Assembly (NCBI GenBank): GCA_949292425.1
Contig: CASEZK010000022.1
Span: 1 to 50,694 of the forward strand
Length of the DNA: 50,694 nucleotides
Origin: an uncultured Oscillospiraceae bacterium
GTDB lineage: Bacteria; Bacillota; Clostridia; Oscillospirales; Acutalibacteraceae
Direction: 5' to 3'
Shown: positions 1 through 8,320 of the stretch, in pieces
Position numbering within the stretch: position 1 is the first letter of the stretch
Layout of the letters: every line of letters starts with the position of its first letter
Translations under genes and position numbers: made by a program
Notes under the pieces: generated by a model
Seen by the model: only the letters and a program-made list of their open reading frames with translations
The model's database searches: none
Told to the model about the DNA's origin: nothing

Positions 1-291
1 GAGGCAGAAGTATGCCCCGATCAAGTACATATGCTTTTAGAGATACCGCCAAAAATGAGTATATCAGGTTTCATGTGATTTCTCAAAGGAAAAAGTAGTT
101 TGATGATATATGAGAAGTGGGAAAATCTTAAATACAAATATAGAAACCGAGAATTCTGGTGTAGTTATGTAGATACAGCAGGAAAAAATGCAGTTAAAAT
201 AAAAGAGTATATCAAAAATCAGTTAAAACAAGATGAATTGGGAGAACAATTAACATTTAGCAATACAGACCCATTTATGGGTAGTAAGTAA
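1..291 (+). pseudogene. Decayed IS200/IS605-type transposase TnpA, 3' part
   Basis: Read in frame from base 1, this is the C-terminal two thirds of an IS200-like Y1 transposase; the 5' part lies outside the window. The family stretch around PDHVHML is present but reads PDQVHML, so the first His of the HUH metal-binding pair is lost. The segment normally reading FMGYLKGKS has an in-frame TGA at 76-78. The FWCRGYYVDT segment is shortened to FWCSYVDT, consistent with a 6-base deletion. The helix with the nucleophilic Tyr (IKEYIKNQ) and the conserved DPFxGSK tail are intact. An inactive remnant is therefore very likely. The element's right-end hairpins follow immediately. Confidence 0.85.
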
Positions 292-300
292 CAAACTTTT

Positions 301-390
301 CGCAAGTGTCAGATCAGCCTCCTTTAGAGGCTGCTAGTAGAACAGGGCTTCGCCCGTTAAAGAAATACCCCCAGCCTAGCTGGGGGATTA
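301..390 (+). mobile_element. IS200-type element right-end hairpins
   Basis: Three consecutive perfect stem-loops follow the transposase remnant: CAGCCTC/GAGGCTG (315-321 with 327-333), GGGC/GCCC (345-348 with 352-355) and CCCCCAGC/GCTGGGGG (368-375 with 379-386). IS200/IS605 elements carry subterminal imperfect hairpins at their ends instead of terminal inverted repeats, and the position just 3' of tnpA fits the right end. The exact element boundary cannot be set from one copy. From 391 to about 607 I see no gene. Confidence 0.6.
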
Positions 391-607
391 TTGTTATTCC
401 TTCAAAAGTTTAAAAGCAAAGAAAAGCTTTAATTTTTTATCAAAAGTTAGTTTATGAGCGACGTGATGTAAGCCTAAGGCATAATTCTAAAGACATATTA
501 TCCTATAATGTATAATAGCATAGCTTGATTGTACTTATTCATTTTTCCCACAGATTATGTTTTTCTTACCGTGCGAGTGCTACTTTAAAGAATGTTTCAA
601 CATTTTG

Positions 608-1618
608 CTAACTCCTATTAAGTTCTTTATACATCCTGGCTTTTTCTTTTCCTAGTTTCGATCTTATATCTTGTCCACAAAAGTTAATTAATCTATAATG
701 GCCCCAAATACGCGAAACAAGGCGTTCAGAATAATTTGTTTGTATTTTTTGTGGTGGTATATTGGTGCTTATTATCGTCGGTTTATTATAAAGTATTCTC
801 GAATTTATAATGTTATAAATTGCAGCATTTGAAAAATTTGTTTGAAATTCAGTTCCCAAATCGTCCAATATAAGTAAATCACAGCTTATTAAGTGTAGTT
901 CTGTTTCATCGCTATTTTCAGAATATCGAAATCTCTCTTTTTCTAATTTAGAAATTATACTCGGCATGGAAACGTAAACTACTCCAAATCCATTTTTTAT
1001 CACTTCGTTTGCTATTGCCAGTGATAAATGAGTTTTTCCTAACCCCGTAGCACCATTCATAAAAAGATTTTCTGAATTTAGACTGAACTTCTTTGCGTAG
1101 TTTAGACAATAATCCAGTATGCGCTCCATCCGAGACCTGTTTGAGGAAGAAGAGTCAGAATAATCGCTATAATAGTCAAGGCTGAAAGACTCAAAAGTAG
1201 ATAACGATAGTGGGGATAATTTGTTTAGTTGATTATACGTTTCATACCGAAGTATACTCTTTAAACAAGTACACATTTTTCCATCCACATATCCTGTGTC
1301 CTTGCACTTTTCACAGTCGTAGTGCATGTCAAGATAATTACTCGGCAAATCCGCACTTTTTAAAATATCACTTAGTTCCTTTTGCAGTTTTAAGTTTGTT
1401 TCCTTCAACTTTTCAAGCTGAATCCTTGTATTTTCTCCACTCAAGACAGCTTTTGCCGCAATAATAGCTGTCTGTGACAACAACTTCTCTATTTCTGCTA
1501 TTCGCTTAAATCGTATATGTAATAATTTTTTTTTCTTTTCATTTTCTTTTGCATTTTTGTTTCGTCTTTGTTCTAAAGATCTATTTGCTAATTCATATAT
1601 TTCGTAGCTGTAGCTCAT
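608..1618 (-). CDS. dnaC: DnaC/DnaI-type replicative helicase loader (AAA+ ATPase)
   Basis: 336-residue protein of the DnaC/DnaI/IstB ATPase group, expected to load the replicative helicase onto DNA in the cytoplasm. The N-terminal part is a predicted coiled coil (about residues 20-85). It is followed by a Cys cluster (C102, C105, C116, C118) of the zinc-binding type found in Gram-positive helicase loaders. Walker A is GATGLGKTH near residues 189-197 and Walker B is LLILDDLGTE near 248-257. The ATG start has an upstream aGAGGAAA site. It is the last gene of a minus-strand run with rimP 44 bp upstream. No dnaB/dnaD-type gene is visible next to it. Confidence 0.88.
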   Translation of the reverse strand: MSYSYEIYELANRSLEQRRNKNAKENEKKKKLLHIRFKRIAEIEKLLSQTAIIAAKAVLSGENTRIQLEKLKETNLKLQKELSDILKSADLPSNYLDMHYDCEKCKDTGYVDGKMCTCLKSILRYETYNQLNKLSPLSLSTFESFSLDYYSDYSDSSSSNRSRMERILDYCLNYAKKFSLNSENLFMNGATGLGKTHLSLAIANEVIKNGFGVVYVSMPSIISKLEKERFRYSENSDETELHLISCDLLILDDLGTEFQTNFSNAAIYNIINSRILYNKPTIISTNIPPQKIQTNYSERLVSRIWGHYRLINFCGQDIRSKLGKEKARMYKELNRS

Positions 1619-1662
1619 AAAATTTCCTCTATTCTTTTCTTTTTAAAAATGAGCCTATCATC

Positions 1663-2133
1663 TTATTCATTTTCAAAATCGTCCAGTTTTACATATGATG
1701 TATCTTTCTTGTTTACATTTAAAGTTTCGCCGTTGTTTTCTATCTCTATCACGTTGTCAACAAAAGAAACTAGTTTTCCCGATATTTCCGTGTTACCTTC
1801 TTCGTCAGGCCTTATTAGCTTTACCTTTACTCTTTCATTTAAGTATTTCTGAAAATGTTCATCTTTTGTAAGTTCTCTCTCAAGTCCAGGTGAACAAACT
1901 TCCAAGCAATAAGGAACTTTTATTGGATCTAGCTCATCAAGTGGCCCGTCTATGGCTCTGCTCATTCTTTCACAGTCTTCTATTCCTATTCCTTTATCTG
2001 AATCTATAAAGATCTTCAGATACCAATTAGAACCTTCTTTTACGAACCTTACATCCCAAATTCCATAGCCTAAGTCTTTCGCAACTTTTTTAGCTAAATT
2101 TTCAACTATTGAAGATGTATTGTTTTTCCCCAT
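1663..2133 (-). CDS. rimP: Ribosome maturation factor RimP
   Basis: 156 residues, the usual RimP length. The protein helps mature the 30S ribosomal subunit. Family landmarks are visible: the N-terminal alpha/beta domain with the GIGIEDCERMSRAI and CLEVCSPGLERELT segments (about residues 50-95) and a C-terminal SH3-like domain (about 100-150). In most Firmicutes rimP opens the nusA-infB-rbfA operon; here it is separated from nusA and sits upstream of the helicase-loader gene. A long GC-rich inverted repeat lies immediately upstream of its start, in its presumed 5' region. Confidence 0.92.
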   Translation of the reverse strand: MGKNNTSSIVENLAKKVAKDLGYGIWDVRFVKEGSNWYLKIFIDSDKGIGIEDCERMSRAIDGPLDELDPIKVPYCLEVCSPGLERELTKDEHFQKYLNERVKVKLIRPDEEGNTEISGKLVSFVDNVIEIENNGETLNVNKKDTSYVKLDDFENE

Positions 2134-2161
2134 TTTTACACCAACTTAAATTATTTTTTCA

Positions 2162-2270
2162 CTCTTGTGCGCCGTGCCGCCGCGGTTACTATGGCAACAG
2201 ATTTACCATAGTAAAAATTTCAATTTTTTGCAAGCAAAGCTTGCAACCGCGGCGGCGCGGCGTACAAGAG
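2162..2270. repeat. GC-rich long inverted repeat with internal hairpins (cloverleaf-like)
   Basis: Two 26-base arms (2162-2187 and 2245-2270) pair end to end with only two non-Watson-Crick positions, and both would be G-U wobbles in an RNA read from the plus strand. Between them lie an ACTATGG/CCATAGT hairpin (2188-2194 with 2206-2212), a small AAAAATT/AATTTTT-like hairpin (about 2213-2227) and a TTGCAAGC/GCTTGCAA hairpin (2228-2235 with 2239-2246, overlapping the outer arm by two bases). The arms are almost pure G+C inside an AT-rich genome. It could be a miniature mobile repeat (MITE/REP-like), a structured RNA or a regulatory element upstream of rimP. No second copy is in this window. Confidence 0.75.
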
Positions 2271-2298
2271 CAATACATCAGCTCTTTGGCACGTAAGG

Positions 2299-2568
2299 TT
2301 ACGATTTGTCAGCAATTTCCTCCAAAGCTTTAGCTAGTTGATCCGGACAAGATGTACCCCTTCCGGCACAGTCAATACCTTTACATTTTTTAATAACATC
2401 ACTAACTTTCATACCGCTAACCAAAGATGCTATCCCCTGTGTGTTCCCACTACAGCCACCCACAAATTTAACATCTTTGACCACATCACCGTCTACATTC
2501 ACTATTATTTCTCTTGAACAAGTTCCTTTCGTACGATATTTATGTTCCAAAATTAACTCCCCTTTCAA
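2299..2568 (-). CDS. TSCPD-domain protein (TIGR03905-like)
   Basis: 89-residue small protein of the TSCPD family, named after the C-terminal motif, here TSCPDQLAKAL. It also carries the GGCSGN segment and several conserved Cys residues (CSREI, GGCSG, KCKGIDC, TSCPD). The domain is also found at the C terminus of some ribonucleotide reductases, where it may bind metal; the role of the free-standing form is not established. The ATG has a good upstream ribosome site (AAAGGGGA). It lies between a sugar transferase gene and the GC-rich repeat, all on the minus strand. Confidence 0.8.
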   Translation of the reverse strand: MKGELILEHKYRTKGTCSREIIVNVDGDVVKDVKFVGGCSGNTQGIASLVSGMKVSDVIKKCKGIDCAGRGTSCPDQLAKALEEIADKS

Positions 2569-2579
2569 ATTTAAACGTG

Positions 2580-3251
2580 TTATTTTTTGCTTTGAAAAAA
2601 TCCTGACATATTAAAAACAACCCATATCGATTTAAAAAAGATATACAAATCTAATTTTAACGATAACGAATGCAAATATTCCGTATCGAATTGAACTTTA
2701 CTATTTATATCTAAAAGATTTCTGCCACTAACTTGTGCTAAACCTGTTATCCCTGGTCTAATTCTATATACGCCATTTTTATTTCTAAGTTCATGTGCCT
2801 CTTTTTCTTCCGGTATCAAAGGTCTTGGTCCAATCAGGCTCATATCTCCTTTTAAAACATTAAATAGTTGTGGCAATTCATCCACACTTGTTGTACGAAG
2901 AACTTTTCCCACTTTCGTTATATATTCATCACGGTCATAAAGTTCCGCCGCAGCTTTATTTTTAGGCGCACGAGTAAGCATGGTCCTAAACTTGTAAACT
3001 TTTATTATTTTTCCATCCTTACCTACCCTCGGTTGAGAAAACAAAATCGGTCCAGCAGAGGTAAGTTTTATAAAAACAGATGCTAAAATAAATACAGGCA
3101 AGCAAACTACAATTAAAACAAACGAAATTAAAATATCGCAAAAGCGTTTAAAAGCTAGGTACACCTTTTGGCACTTACTAAAATTCAAATCATCATCTAA
3201 TTTCCTATAGTTATCATTTAAGTAACTCAAATATAATTCCTTATTTTCCAT
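2580..3251 (-). CDS. Sugar-phosphate transferase (bacterial sugar transferase family)
   Basis: 223 residues. Expected to transfer a sugar 1-phosphate onto undecaprenyl phosphate at the inner face of the membrane, starting a surface polysaccharide repeat unit. One hydrophobic segment lies near residues 35-62, followed by the family landmarks KVYKFRTM and DELPQLFNVLKGDMSLIGPRPL and the RPGITGLAQVSGRN segment. This is the short, monotopic-core form without the extra N-terminal membrane domain. It is divergent from, and about 1 kb away from, a second paralogue at 4338, suggesting two initiating transferases for one polysaccharide locus. The sugar specificity cannot be read from the sequence. Confidence 0.88.
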   Translation of the reverse strand: MENKELYLSYLNDNYRKLDDDLNFSKCQKVYLAFKRFCDILISFVLIVVCLPVFILASVFIKLTSAGPILFSQPRVGKDGKIIKVYKFRTMLTRAPKNKAAAELYDRDEYITKVGKVLRTTSVDELPQLFNVLKGDMSLIGPRPLIPEEKEAHELRNKNGVYRIRPGITGLAQVSGRNLLDINSKVQFDTEYLHSLSLKLDLYIFFKSIWVVFNMSGFFQSKK

Positions 3252-3453
3252 TACTTCCTCACCGTAACAAATTATCAGTTTTATTTATTATAAATTGATT
3301 AGCCTCCAATGTCAATTTACAAGTAATTTGATCGAATGAAATCTAAAAATTCCCTTACAGGTTATCCTTCTAATACTATTCTCCAAAAATAATCGCTTTA
3401 TTTAATTTTAAAAAATAATCTATATTAAGTCAAATGCCTTCCGAAAATTTTTA

Positions 3454-3482
3454 ATGACATAATAAAAATAGTGTTGTATAAT
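3454..3482 (+). promoter_or_regulatory. Sigma-A type promoter for the polysaccharide operon
   Basis: ATGACA (3454-3459), a 17-base spacer, then TATAAT (3477-3482). It lies about 50 bp before the unknown protein gene at 3534, in a 280-bp divergent gap that otherwise shows no gene. Confidence 0.6.
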
Positions 3483-3533
3483 TAAGTTTAGAAAACTTTA
3501 ATAAATTTTAAAAATAAAAATGGAGTGATTTTT

Positions 3534-4322
3534 TTGCTTAATAAAGCTTTCAGTATAATCGAAGAAAAACTCAGCGAAACTTTATCATCCAAAGGATTTA
3601 CCACAAAAAAAAATAACGACCTAACTACTACATTTTCTGGTAATAACGTAAACTATAAACTGGAATATAACGAAAATAATAAAAAATTTATACTGTCCTT
3701 TGCTGGCGAAAACAGTGATAATTATAAATCTATTTCGGTTTGGCTGTTTGATCCTGAAAGTGACACTGAAAAAGAAGCAAAATCTATAGCTAACGATTTT
3801 TCCGATTACTTTAATAGTTATAAAAATGATTTGAAAGCAAAAAAGTCTTCTAAAAAAAGTGATGAAGACTCCACGGCAGGACTAATGTTTATGATAAATC
3901 GCTTCGCTACTATTTTTCCAGAAATAAAAGAAGGTATAAAACTTGAAAAAAATTCATTCGAGTCTTTTCGTGCTATTAATTTCACAAGAGAAAAAATATT
4001 ACCGCTCATCTTAAACCTTATAGAGACCGGGAAACCAGGCGATAGTTATAAAAAGTTATGTTCAACTCTTAACAATCTCTATGATAATGGGAATTTGGAT
4101 GCCAGAGCTTGCATAACTATAGTAATACTAAATTCAGTTTGTGATTGTAGTGAAAAAGCCGTAGAAAAATTGCATAAAAACCTAAGTGAAGACTTGAACC
4201 ACGCTTGGAAAGCTGCCAAAAAATATAAAGGCAAAAAAATTAAACCTGAGAAAAGAAAAACTAAAAAAAGTTTCTTTGAAAAAGCTTTAGAAAGCACTCA
4301 ATCTCAGCAGTTGCACAATTAA
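3534..4322 (+). CDS. Uncharacterised protein, possibly DUF7674-related
   Basis: 262 residues from the TTG at 3534, which I prefer because GGAGTGA sits 6 bases upstream; an in-frame GTG at 3525 overlaps that site. No signal peptide or membrane segment. The N-terminal third is mixed alpha/beta with a conserved-looking SISVWLFDPE segment, a Lys/Ser-rich linker follows near residues 100-112, then a helical domain with an IFPEIKEGI start that vaguely resembles small DUF7674 proteins, and a strongly basic C-terminal tail (KKYKGKKIKPEKRKTKK). It is the first gene after a promoter and 15 bp before a sugar transferase gene. I cannot assign a function. Confidence 0.6.
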   Translation: MLNKAFSIIEEKLSETLSSKGFTTKKNNDLTTTFSGNNVNYKLEYNENNKKFILSFAGENSDNYKSISVWLFDPESDTEKEAKSIANDFSDYFNSYKNDLKAKKSSKKSDEDSTAGLMFMINRFATIFPEIKEGIKLEKNSFESFRAINFTREKILPLILNLIETGKPGDSYKKLCSTLNNLYDNGNLDARACITIVILNSVCDCSEKAVEKLHKNLSEDLNHAWKAAKKYKGKKIKPEKRKTKKSFFEKALESTQSQQLHN

Positions 4323-4337
4323 CAAGGAGATCTATAA

Positions 4338-5033
4338 ATGATTTTATGTCCGTTTGATAAATTACCAAAGGACTTTCAAAATAACGATGTCAAAATTTTT
4401 TATAATAAACTCAAACATAAAAAAACTAATCTCATATTAAAAAAAACGTTCGATATCATACTTTCATTTTCACTCATCATTTTATTTTTGCCACTTTTTT
4501 TGATAATTTCAATAGTGGTGAAATTAACGTCGAAAGGACGCATATTTTACTTACAGGAAAGAGTGACAATTTGTAAAAAAACTTTCAAAATAATAAAATT
4601 TAGAACAATGATAGAAAACGCCGATAAAATGGGGTCGCTTTTAACTGTAAACAACGATGCACGTATCACTAAAGTTGGAGAATTTTTAAGAAAAACTAGA
4701 CTGGACGAAATACCACAACTTTTTAATATTCTAAAAGGAGAAATGAGCTTTGTGGGCGCTAGACCAGAGGTACCAAAATATGTAGATAAATACAGCGACC
4801 AGATGAAATCCACTTTGCTCATGCCAGCTGGTGTAACTTCTCTAGCTAGCATAAATTTTAAAAATGAAGATAAACTTCTAAACAATGCTGAGAACGTTGA
4901 CCAAACTTACATAAATAAAATATTACCCGAAAAAATGAAATACAATCTTGAATACATAGAAAAATTTAATTTGATTTATGATTTTAAAATAATGTTTAAA
5001 ACAGTTTTCGCTGTAGCGAAAAATAATGAATAG
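4338..5033 (+). CDS. Sugar-phosphate transferase (second paralogue)
   Basis: 231 residues. Same family as the gene at 2580: one hydrophobic N-terminal segment (about residues 38-62), KIIKFRTM, and DEIPQLFNILKGEMSFVGARPEVP, in which the usual GPRP reads GARP. It probably attaches the first sugar phosphate to the lipid carrier. AAGGAG lies 8 bases before the ATG. It is followed after 9 bp by a DegT-family aminotransferase gene, suggesting that an amino sugar made by that enzyme enters the same glycan. Confidence 0.87.
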   Translation: MILCPFDKLPKDFQNNDVKIFYNKLKHKKTNLILKKTFDIILSFSLIILFLPLFLIISIVVKLTSKGRIFYLQERVTICKKTFKIIKFRTMIENADKMGSLLTVNNDARITKVGEFLRKTRLDEIPQLFNILKGEMSFVGARPEVPKYVDKYSDQMKSTLLMPAGVTSLASINFKNEDKLLNNAENVDQTYINKILPEKMKYNLEYIEKFNLIYDFKIMFKTVFAVAKNNE

Positions 5034-5042
5034 GAGAAAACC

Positions 5043-6239
5043 ATGGAAAATATAAAACTTTCACCGCCTGACATTACTGAAGAAGAAATTGCAGAAGTTG
5101 TAGATACGCTAAGATCTGGATGGATAACCACAGGGCCTAAAACAAAATTATTTGAAAAAAAAATAGCTGACTATTGCCATACAAAAAGAACTGTATGTTT
5201 AAACTCGGCTACAGCTTGTATGGAAATGGCTTTAAGGTTACTTGAAATTGGACCCGGAGACGAAGTAATAACCAGCGCTTACACATACACAGCATCGGCA
5301 AGTGTGATTTGCCATGTGGGCGCAAGGCCTGTGCTAGTAGATACTAAAAAAGGTTCATTTTTCATGGATTATGATAAACTAGAAAAAGCTATAACCCCTA
5401 AAACTAGAGCAATTATACCCGTTGATCTCGCTGGTGTTATGTGCGACTACGACAGAATATTTAAAATTGTTGAAAGTAAAAAAGATATTTTTAAACCCAA
5501 AAACGATATCCAAAAGAGAATTGGAAGAATAGCCGTCTTAGCAGATTCTGCTCATGCGTTCGGTTCTATCTTAGAGGGACAAGTCTGTGGCAGCGTTGCG
5601 GATTTTACTAGCTTTTCTTTCCATGCCGTTAAAAACCTTACTACGTCTGAAGGAGGAGCTTTGACATGGAAAAATATAAATGGCATATCTGATGACGAAA
5701 TATACGAAAGGGTCATACTTCTTTCTCTTCATGGTCAAACGAAAGATGCCCTATCTAAATCCAAAATCGGCAGCTGGGAATATGACATCGTAATTCCGGG
5801 CTATAAGTACAACATGACTGACGTAATGGCTGCTTTAGGGCTAGTGCAGCTTAAAAGATATAACAAACTTTTAGCAAGGCGAAAAGAAATTATAGAAAAA
5901 TACGATACTGCATTTGAAAATTTACCAGTTACACCATTAAAGCATCACACCGACAAATGTTTTTCCTGTGGGCATCTTTACATGCTGTCTTTAGATAATA
6001 AAGATGAAGCTTTTAGAAATAACTTAATAAAAAAATTAGCTGAATTCGGCATTCCCTCAAATGTTCACTATAAACCTCTTCCAATGTTGACAGCTTACAA
6101 AAATTTAGGCTTTGATATAAGCGATTTCTCTAACGCTTATAACTCATATAAAAATGAAATTACCTTGCCATTGCACACTCTGCTTACATATGAGCAAGTT
6201 GACTTTATAATTAACAAACTTAAGGCTTGTTTGTCTTAA
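5043..6239 (+). CDS. DegT/DnrJ/EryC1/StrS family PLP-dependent sugar aminotransferase
   Basis: 398 residues, the normal length. Uses pyridoxal phosphate to put an amino group on a nucleotide-linked keto sugar. Family features are SGWITTGP near residues 25-32, the ADSAHAFG segment near 168-174 and the PLP-binding lysine K197 in SFHAVKNLTTSEGG. The C-terminal GIPSNVHYKPLPM segment is also typical. AGGAGAAA precedes the ATG. Placed between a sugar transferase and an O-antigen-ligase-like membrane protein, it probably supplies an amino sugar to a surface polysaccharide or glycoprotein glycan. The exact sugar is unknown. Confidence 0.9.
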   Translation: MENIKLSPPDITEEEIAEVVDTLRSGWITTGPKTKLFEKKIADYCHTKRTVCLNSATACMEMALRLLEIGPGDEVITSAYTYTASASVICHVGARPVLVDTKKGSFFMDYDKLEKAITPKTRAIIPVDLAGVMCDYDRIFKIVESKKDIFKPKNDIQKRIGRIAVLADSAHAFGSILEGQVCGSVADFTSFSFHAVKNLTTSEGGALTWKNINGISDDEIYERVILLSLHGQTKDALSKSKIGSWEYDIVIPGYKYNMTDVMAALGLVQLKRYNKLLARRKEIIEKYDTAFENLPVTPLKHHTDKCFSCGHLYMLSLDNKDEAFRNNLIKKLAEFGIPSNVHYKPLPMLTAYKNLGFDISDFSNAYNSYKNEITLPLHTLLTYEQVDFIINKLKACLS

Positions 6240-6289
6240 GTTTATTGAACGGGGCTTGTAAAACAAAGGACGAAAGGGCTGATTTTTAG

Positions 6290-7714
6290 TTGGCTAAAAT
6301 GGAAAGTACGTTTAAAAATGTACTTTACGATTCCAGTTTATTTAGAATTTTCTTTTTTGTTAATTTATTTTTAGGCTCATTTGTGCTGCTTGACGCTATA
6401 GCTATAGGGATCGATGGAATTATGATGATATGGGCCGGGTTTATATTTGAAAAGCAGATTAAAAATAATTCTCTAAAAAACATAGAACATAATAAAATCA
6501 TTTTTCTTTTTTTAGCATCTGCGGTCTTCACAACGCTATTGCATGCAAAGATGTCGTTTCCCTTTTACCTTGCGTTCGACTTTATTATGATATGCCACTA
6601 TGCTATTTGCTTATTACTTTTGTGCGGTTTAGCGTTTGACGTAGAAGCAAGTAAACAAAAAATTTCAAATGAAATTTTGACCATTTTCAAAGCTGTTGCT
6701 TACACTACCGTTGCCATTACCTTTATAAGTTTTATTATTTTACTTTTTAATGAAAAAATAACCATTTACAAGGGAACAAAATTTTTAGGAACTATAAACT
6801 ATGAAATTGGCATATACCAAAGGCCCGGAATAAAAAGGTTTACAGGAGTTTACAGTAATCCAAACATACTAGCTTTTTGTTCCGTTTTATCAATCATTTT
6901 TATCCACTCTTTGATCGAATCAAAAAACTTTTTAAGAAAGCACAATAGTCTCTTTAAATTTATTTGTGCCACATGTTTTTTCGCAATAAATTTAGCAGCA
7001 CTGATTCTAAGCGACTCTATAGCTTCAATAGTATTCTTGTTCTTTTATTTACTTTTCACTTTGATTTATAAAATTTTCTTTGAGAAAAGATCCAAAAGCC
7101 TCTTCATACTTATAGTGAAAATCGCATCATTCCTATCAATAGCGGCTGGTTTTGCTCTTGCACTGCTGATATTAAAAGGTGACTTGCAAACAAGTTTTTC
7201 TAAATTTATATCGCTGATTTATCCATCCTGTACAGAAGCCTTCGGCAGGGAAAATTATGATTTAAGCTACGGTAGCGGTAGGAAGGTCTTGTTGGAACAA
7301 GCTATGATTATTTTTCAACATAACCCTATTTTCGGAGTGGGAATTTCAAATGTTTGGAAGTACGGACAGATTTATTTTGAAGACGGTATCGCTTTTCCTA
7401 ACTTTATATTTGGGATGTCATTCACAAATTTTCACAACGGTTACCTTACGATTTTGGCTTGTTATGGAGCCGTTGGCTTTTTATTGTTCTTAACATTCGT
7501 ATTTTTATCTCTCAAAAATATAATTAAGCAATTAGTCAATAAATGCAATACAAACAGCATGTTTCCTTGCATTTCTGCTGCCATTTGTGCCTATCTTGTT
7601 TATGCACTGTTTGAAAAAACCTTTTTGTCTGAAATAAACTTTATGGGCGTAACCTTTTGGTTCTTGCTTGGGTACGCAACGTACTTAAGCCGCATTCAAG
7701 ACGAAAAAAGTTAA
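6290..7714 (+). CDS. O-antigen ligase/polymerase-like membrane protein
   Basis: 474 residues with about ten hydrophobic segments and a large loop near residues 300-350 containing a GSGRxxLxxQA segment and a PIFGVGISN motif, typical of the Wzy_C/O-antigen ligase superfamily. Such proteins polymerise or transfer undecaprenyl-linked glycans at the outer face of the membrane. The start is a TTG with GAAAGGG upstream; an ATG three codons later is possible. It fits the operon as the final glycan-assembly step. Whether it acts as polymerase or protein glycan ligase cannot be decided here. Confidence 0.8.
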   Translation: MAKMESTFKNVLYDSSLFRIFFFVNLFLGSFVLLDAIAIGIDGIMMIWAGFIFEKQIKNNSLKNIEHNKIIFLFLASAVFTTLLHAKMSFPFYLAFDFIMICHYAICLLLLCGLAFDVEASKQKISNEILTIFKAVAYTTVAITFISFIILLFNEKITIYKGTKFLGTINYEIGIYQRPGIKRFTGVYSNPNILAFCSVLSIIFIHSLIESKNFLRKHNSLFKFICATCFFAINLAALILSDSIASIVFLFFYLLFTLIYKIFFEKRSKSLFILIVKIASFLSIAAGFALALLILKGDLQTSFSKFISLIYPSCTEAFGRENYDLSYGSGRKVLLEQAMIIFQHNPIFGVGISNVWKYGQIYFEDGIAFPNFIFGMSFTNFHNGYLTILACYGAVGFLLFLTFVFLSLKNIIKQLVNKCNTNSMFPCISAAICAYLVYALFEKTFLSEINFMGVTFWFLLGYATYLSRIQDEKS

Positions 7715-7731
7715 AGCGAGGTTTACATACC

Positions 7732-8244
7732 ATGGTAAATATCAAAAATTTAAATTTTAATTATGGGAAAAAACTCGTACAATTATTACATGAAAAAAAT
7801 TTAAAAATTGCAACGGCTGAAAGCTGTACAGGTGGGCTTATCTCTAAAATGATAACAGATGTAAGTGGAGCTTCTAACGTTTTTGAATGCGGCATCTGCT
7901 CATATTCAGACAGGATAAAGGAAAACCTTTTAAATGTTCACTGTTCTACTTTAAAAAAATATTCAGCTGTGTCCTCTCAGGTTGCTATTGAAATGGCTGA
8001 AAATGTCAGAAAAATATCAAATGCAGATATAGGTCTATCTACAACTGGTTACGCAGGGCCATTCGCTACATCAAAAAATGAAAAAGTAGGTCTTGTTTAC
8101 ATTGGCATAAGCACTAAAAAGTCCTCTAAAGCTATAAAGTTAAACATAAAGACAAAATACATCAACAGTACAAGGAACAACACAAGAAAAATAGCAAGTG
8201 CGAAGGCTATTTTTTTATCTATAAATGCCATTAGAGAACTGTAA
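7732..8244 (+). CDS. CinA-family protein (PncC-like nicotinamide-nucleotide amidohydrolase)
   Basis: 170 residues from the ATG at 7732, preceded by GCGAGG; an open frame extends further upstream only by overlapping the preceding gene. It matches the stand-alone C-terminal CinA domain, which hydrolyses nicotinamide mononucleotide to nicotinate mononucleotide. The ATAESCTGGL and VSGASNVFECGICSYS segments are well conserved. The later loop, usually TGxAGPxGGT, reads TGYAGPFATSKNEKVGLVYIG, so its glycines are changed and activity is not certain. It follows the polysaccharide operon by 17 bp and may be co-transcribed with it, with no obvious functional link. Confidence 0.85.
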   Translation: MVNIKNLNFNYGKKLVQLLHEKNLKIATAESCTGGLISKMITDVSGASNVFECGICSYSDRIKENLLNVHCSTLKKYSAVSSQVAIEMAENVRKISNADIGLSTTGYAGPFATSKNEKVGLVYIGISTKKSSKAIKLNIKTKYINSTRNNTRKIASAKAIFLSINAIREL

Positions 8245-8320
8245 AAAGTCATTTTCACATCACGGTTTCGTTTTTTTCGAATAAGATAAATTTAAGCTTT
8301 AGCTTTCTAAATAAAGGTAT

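Noticed and set aside
2162-2270. tRNA or tmRNA, because of the cloverleaf-like shape
   Set aside because: The outer stem is 26 bp, the inner arms lack tRNA landmarks (no TTCGA-type loop, no CCA-proximal pattern).
7657-7731. Upstream extension of the CinA-family gene
   Set aside because: It overlaps the 3' end of the preceding gene; the ATG at 7732 has a better ribosome site and matches the family start.
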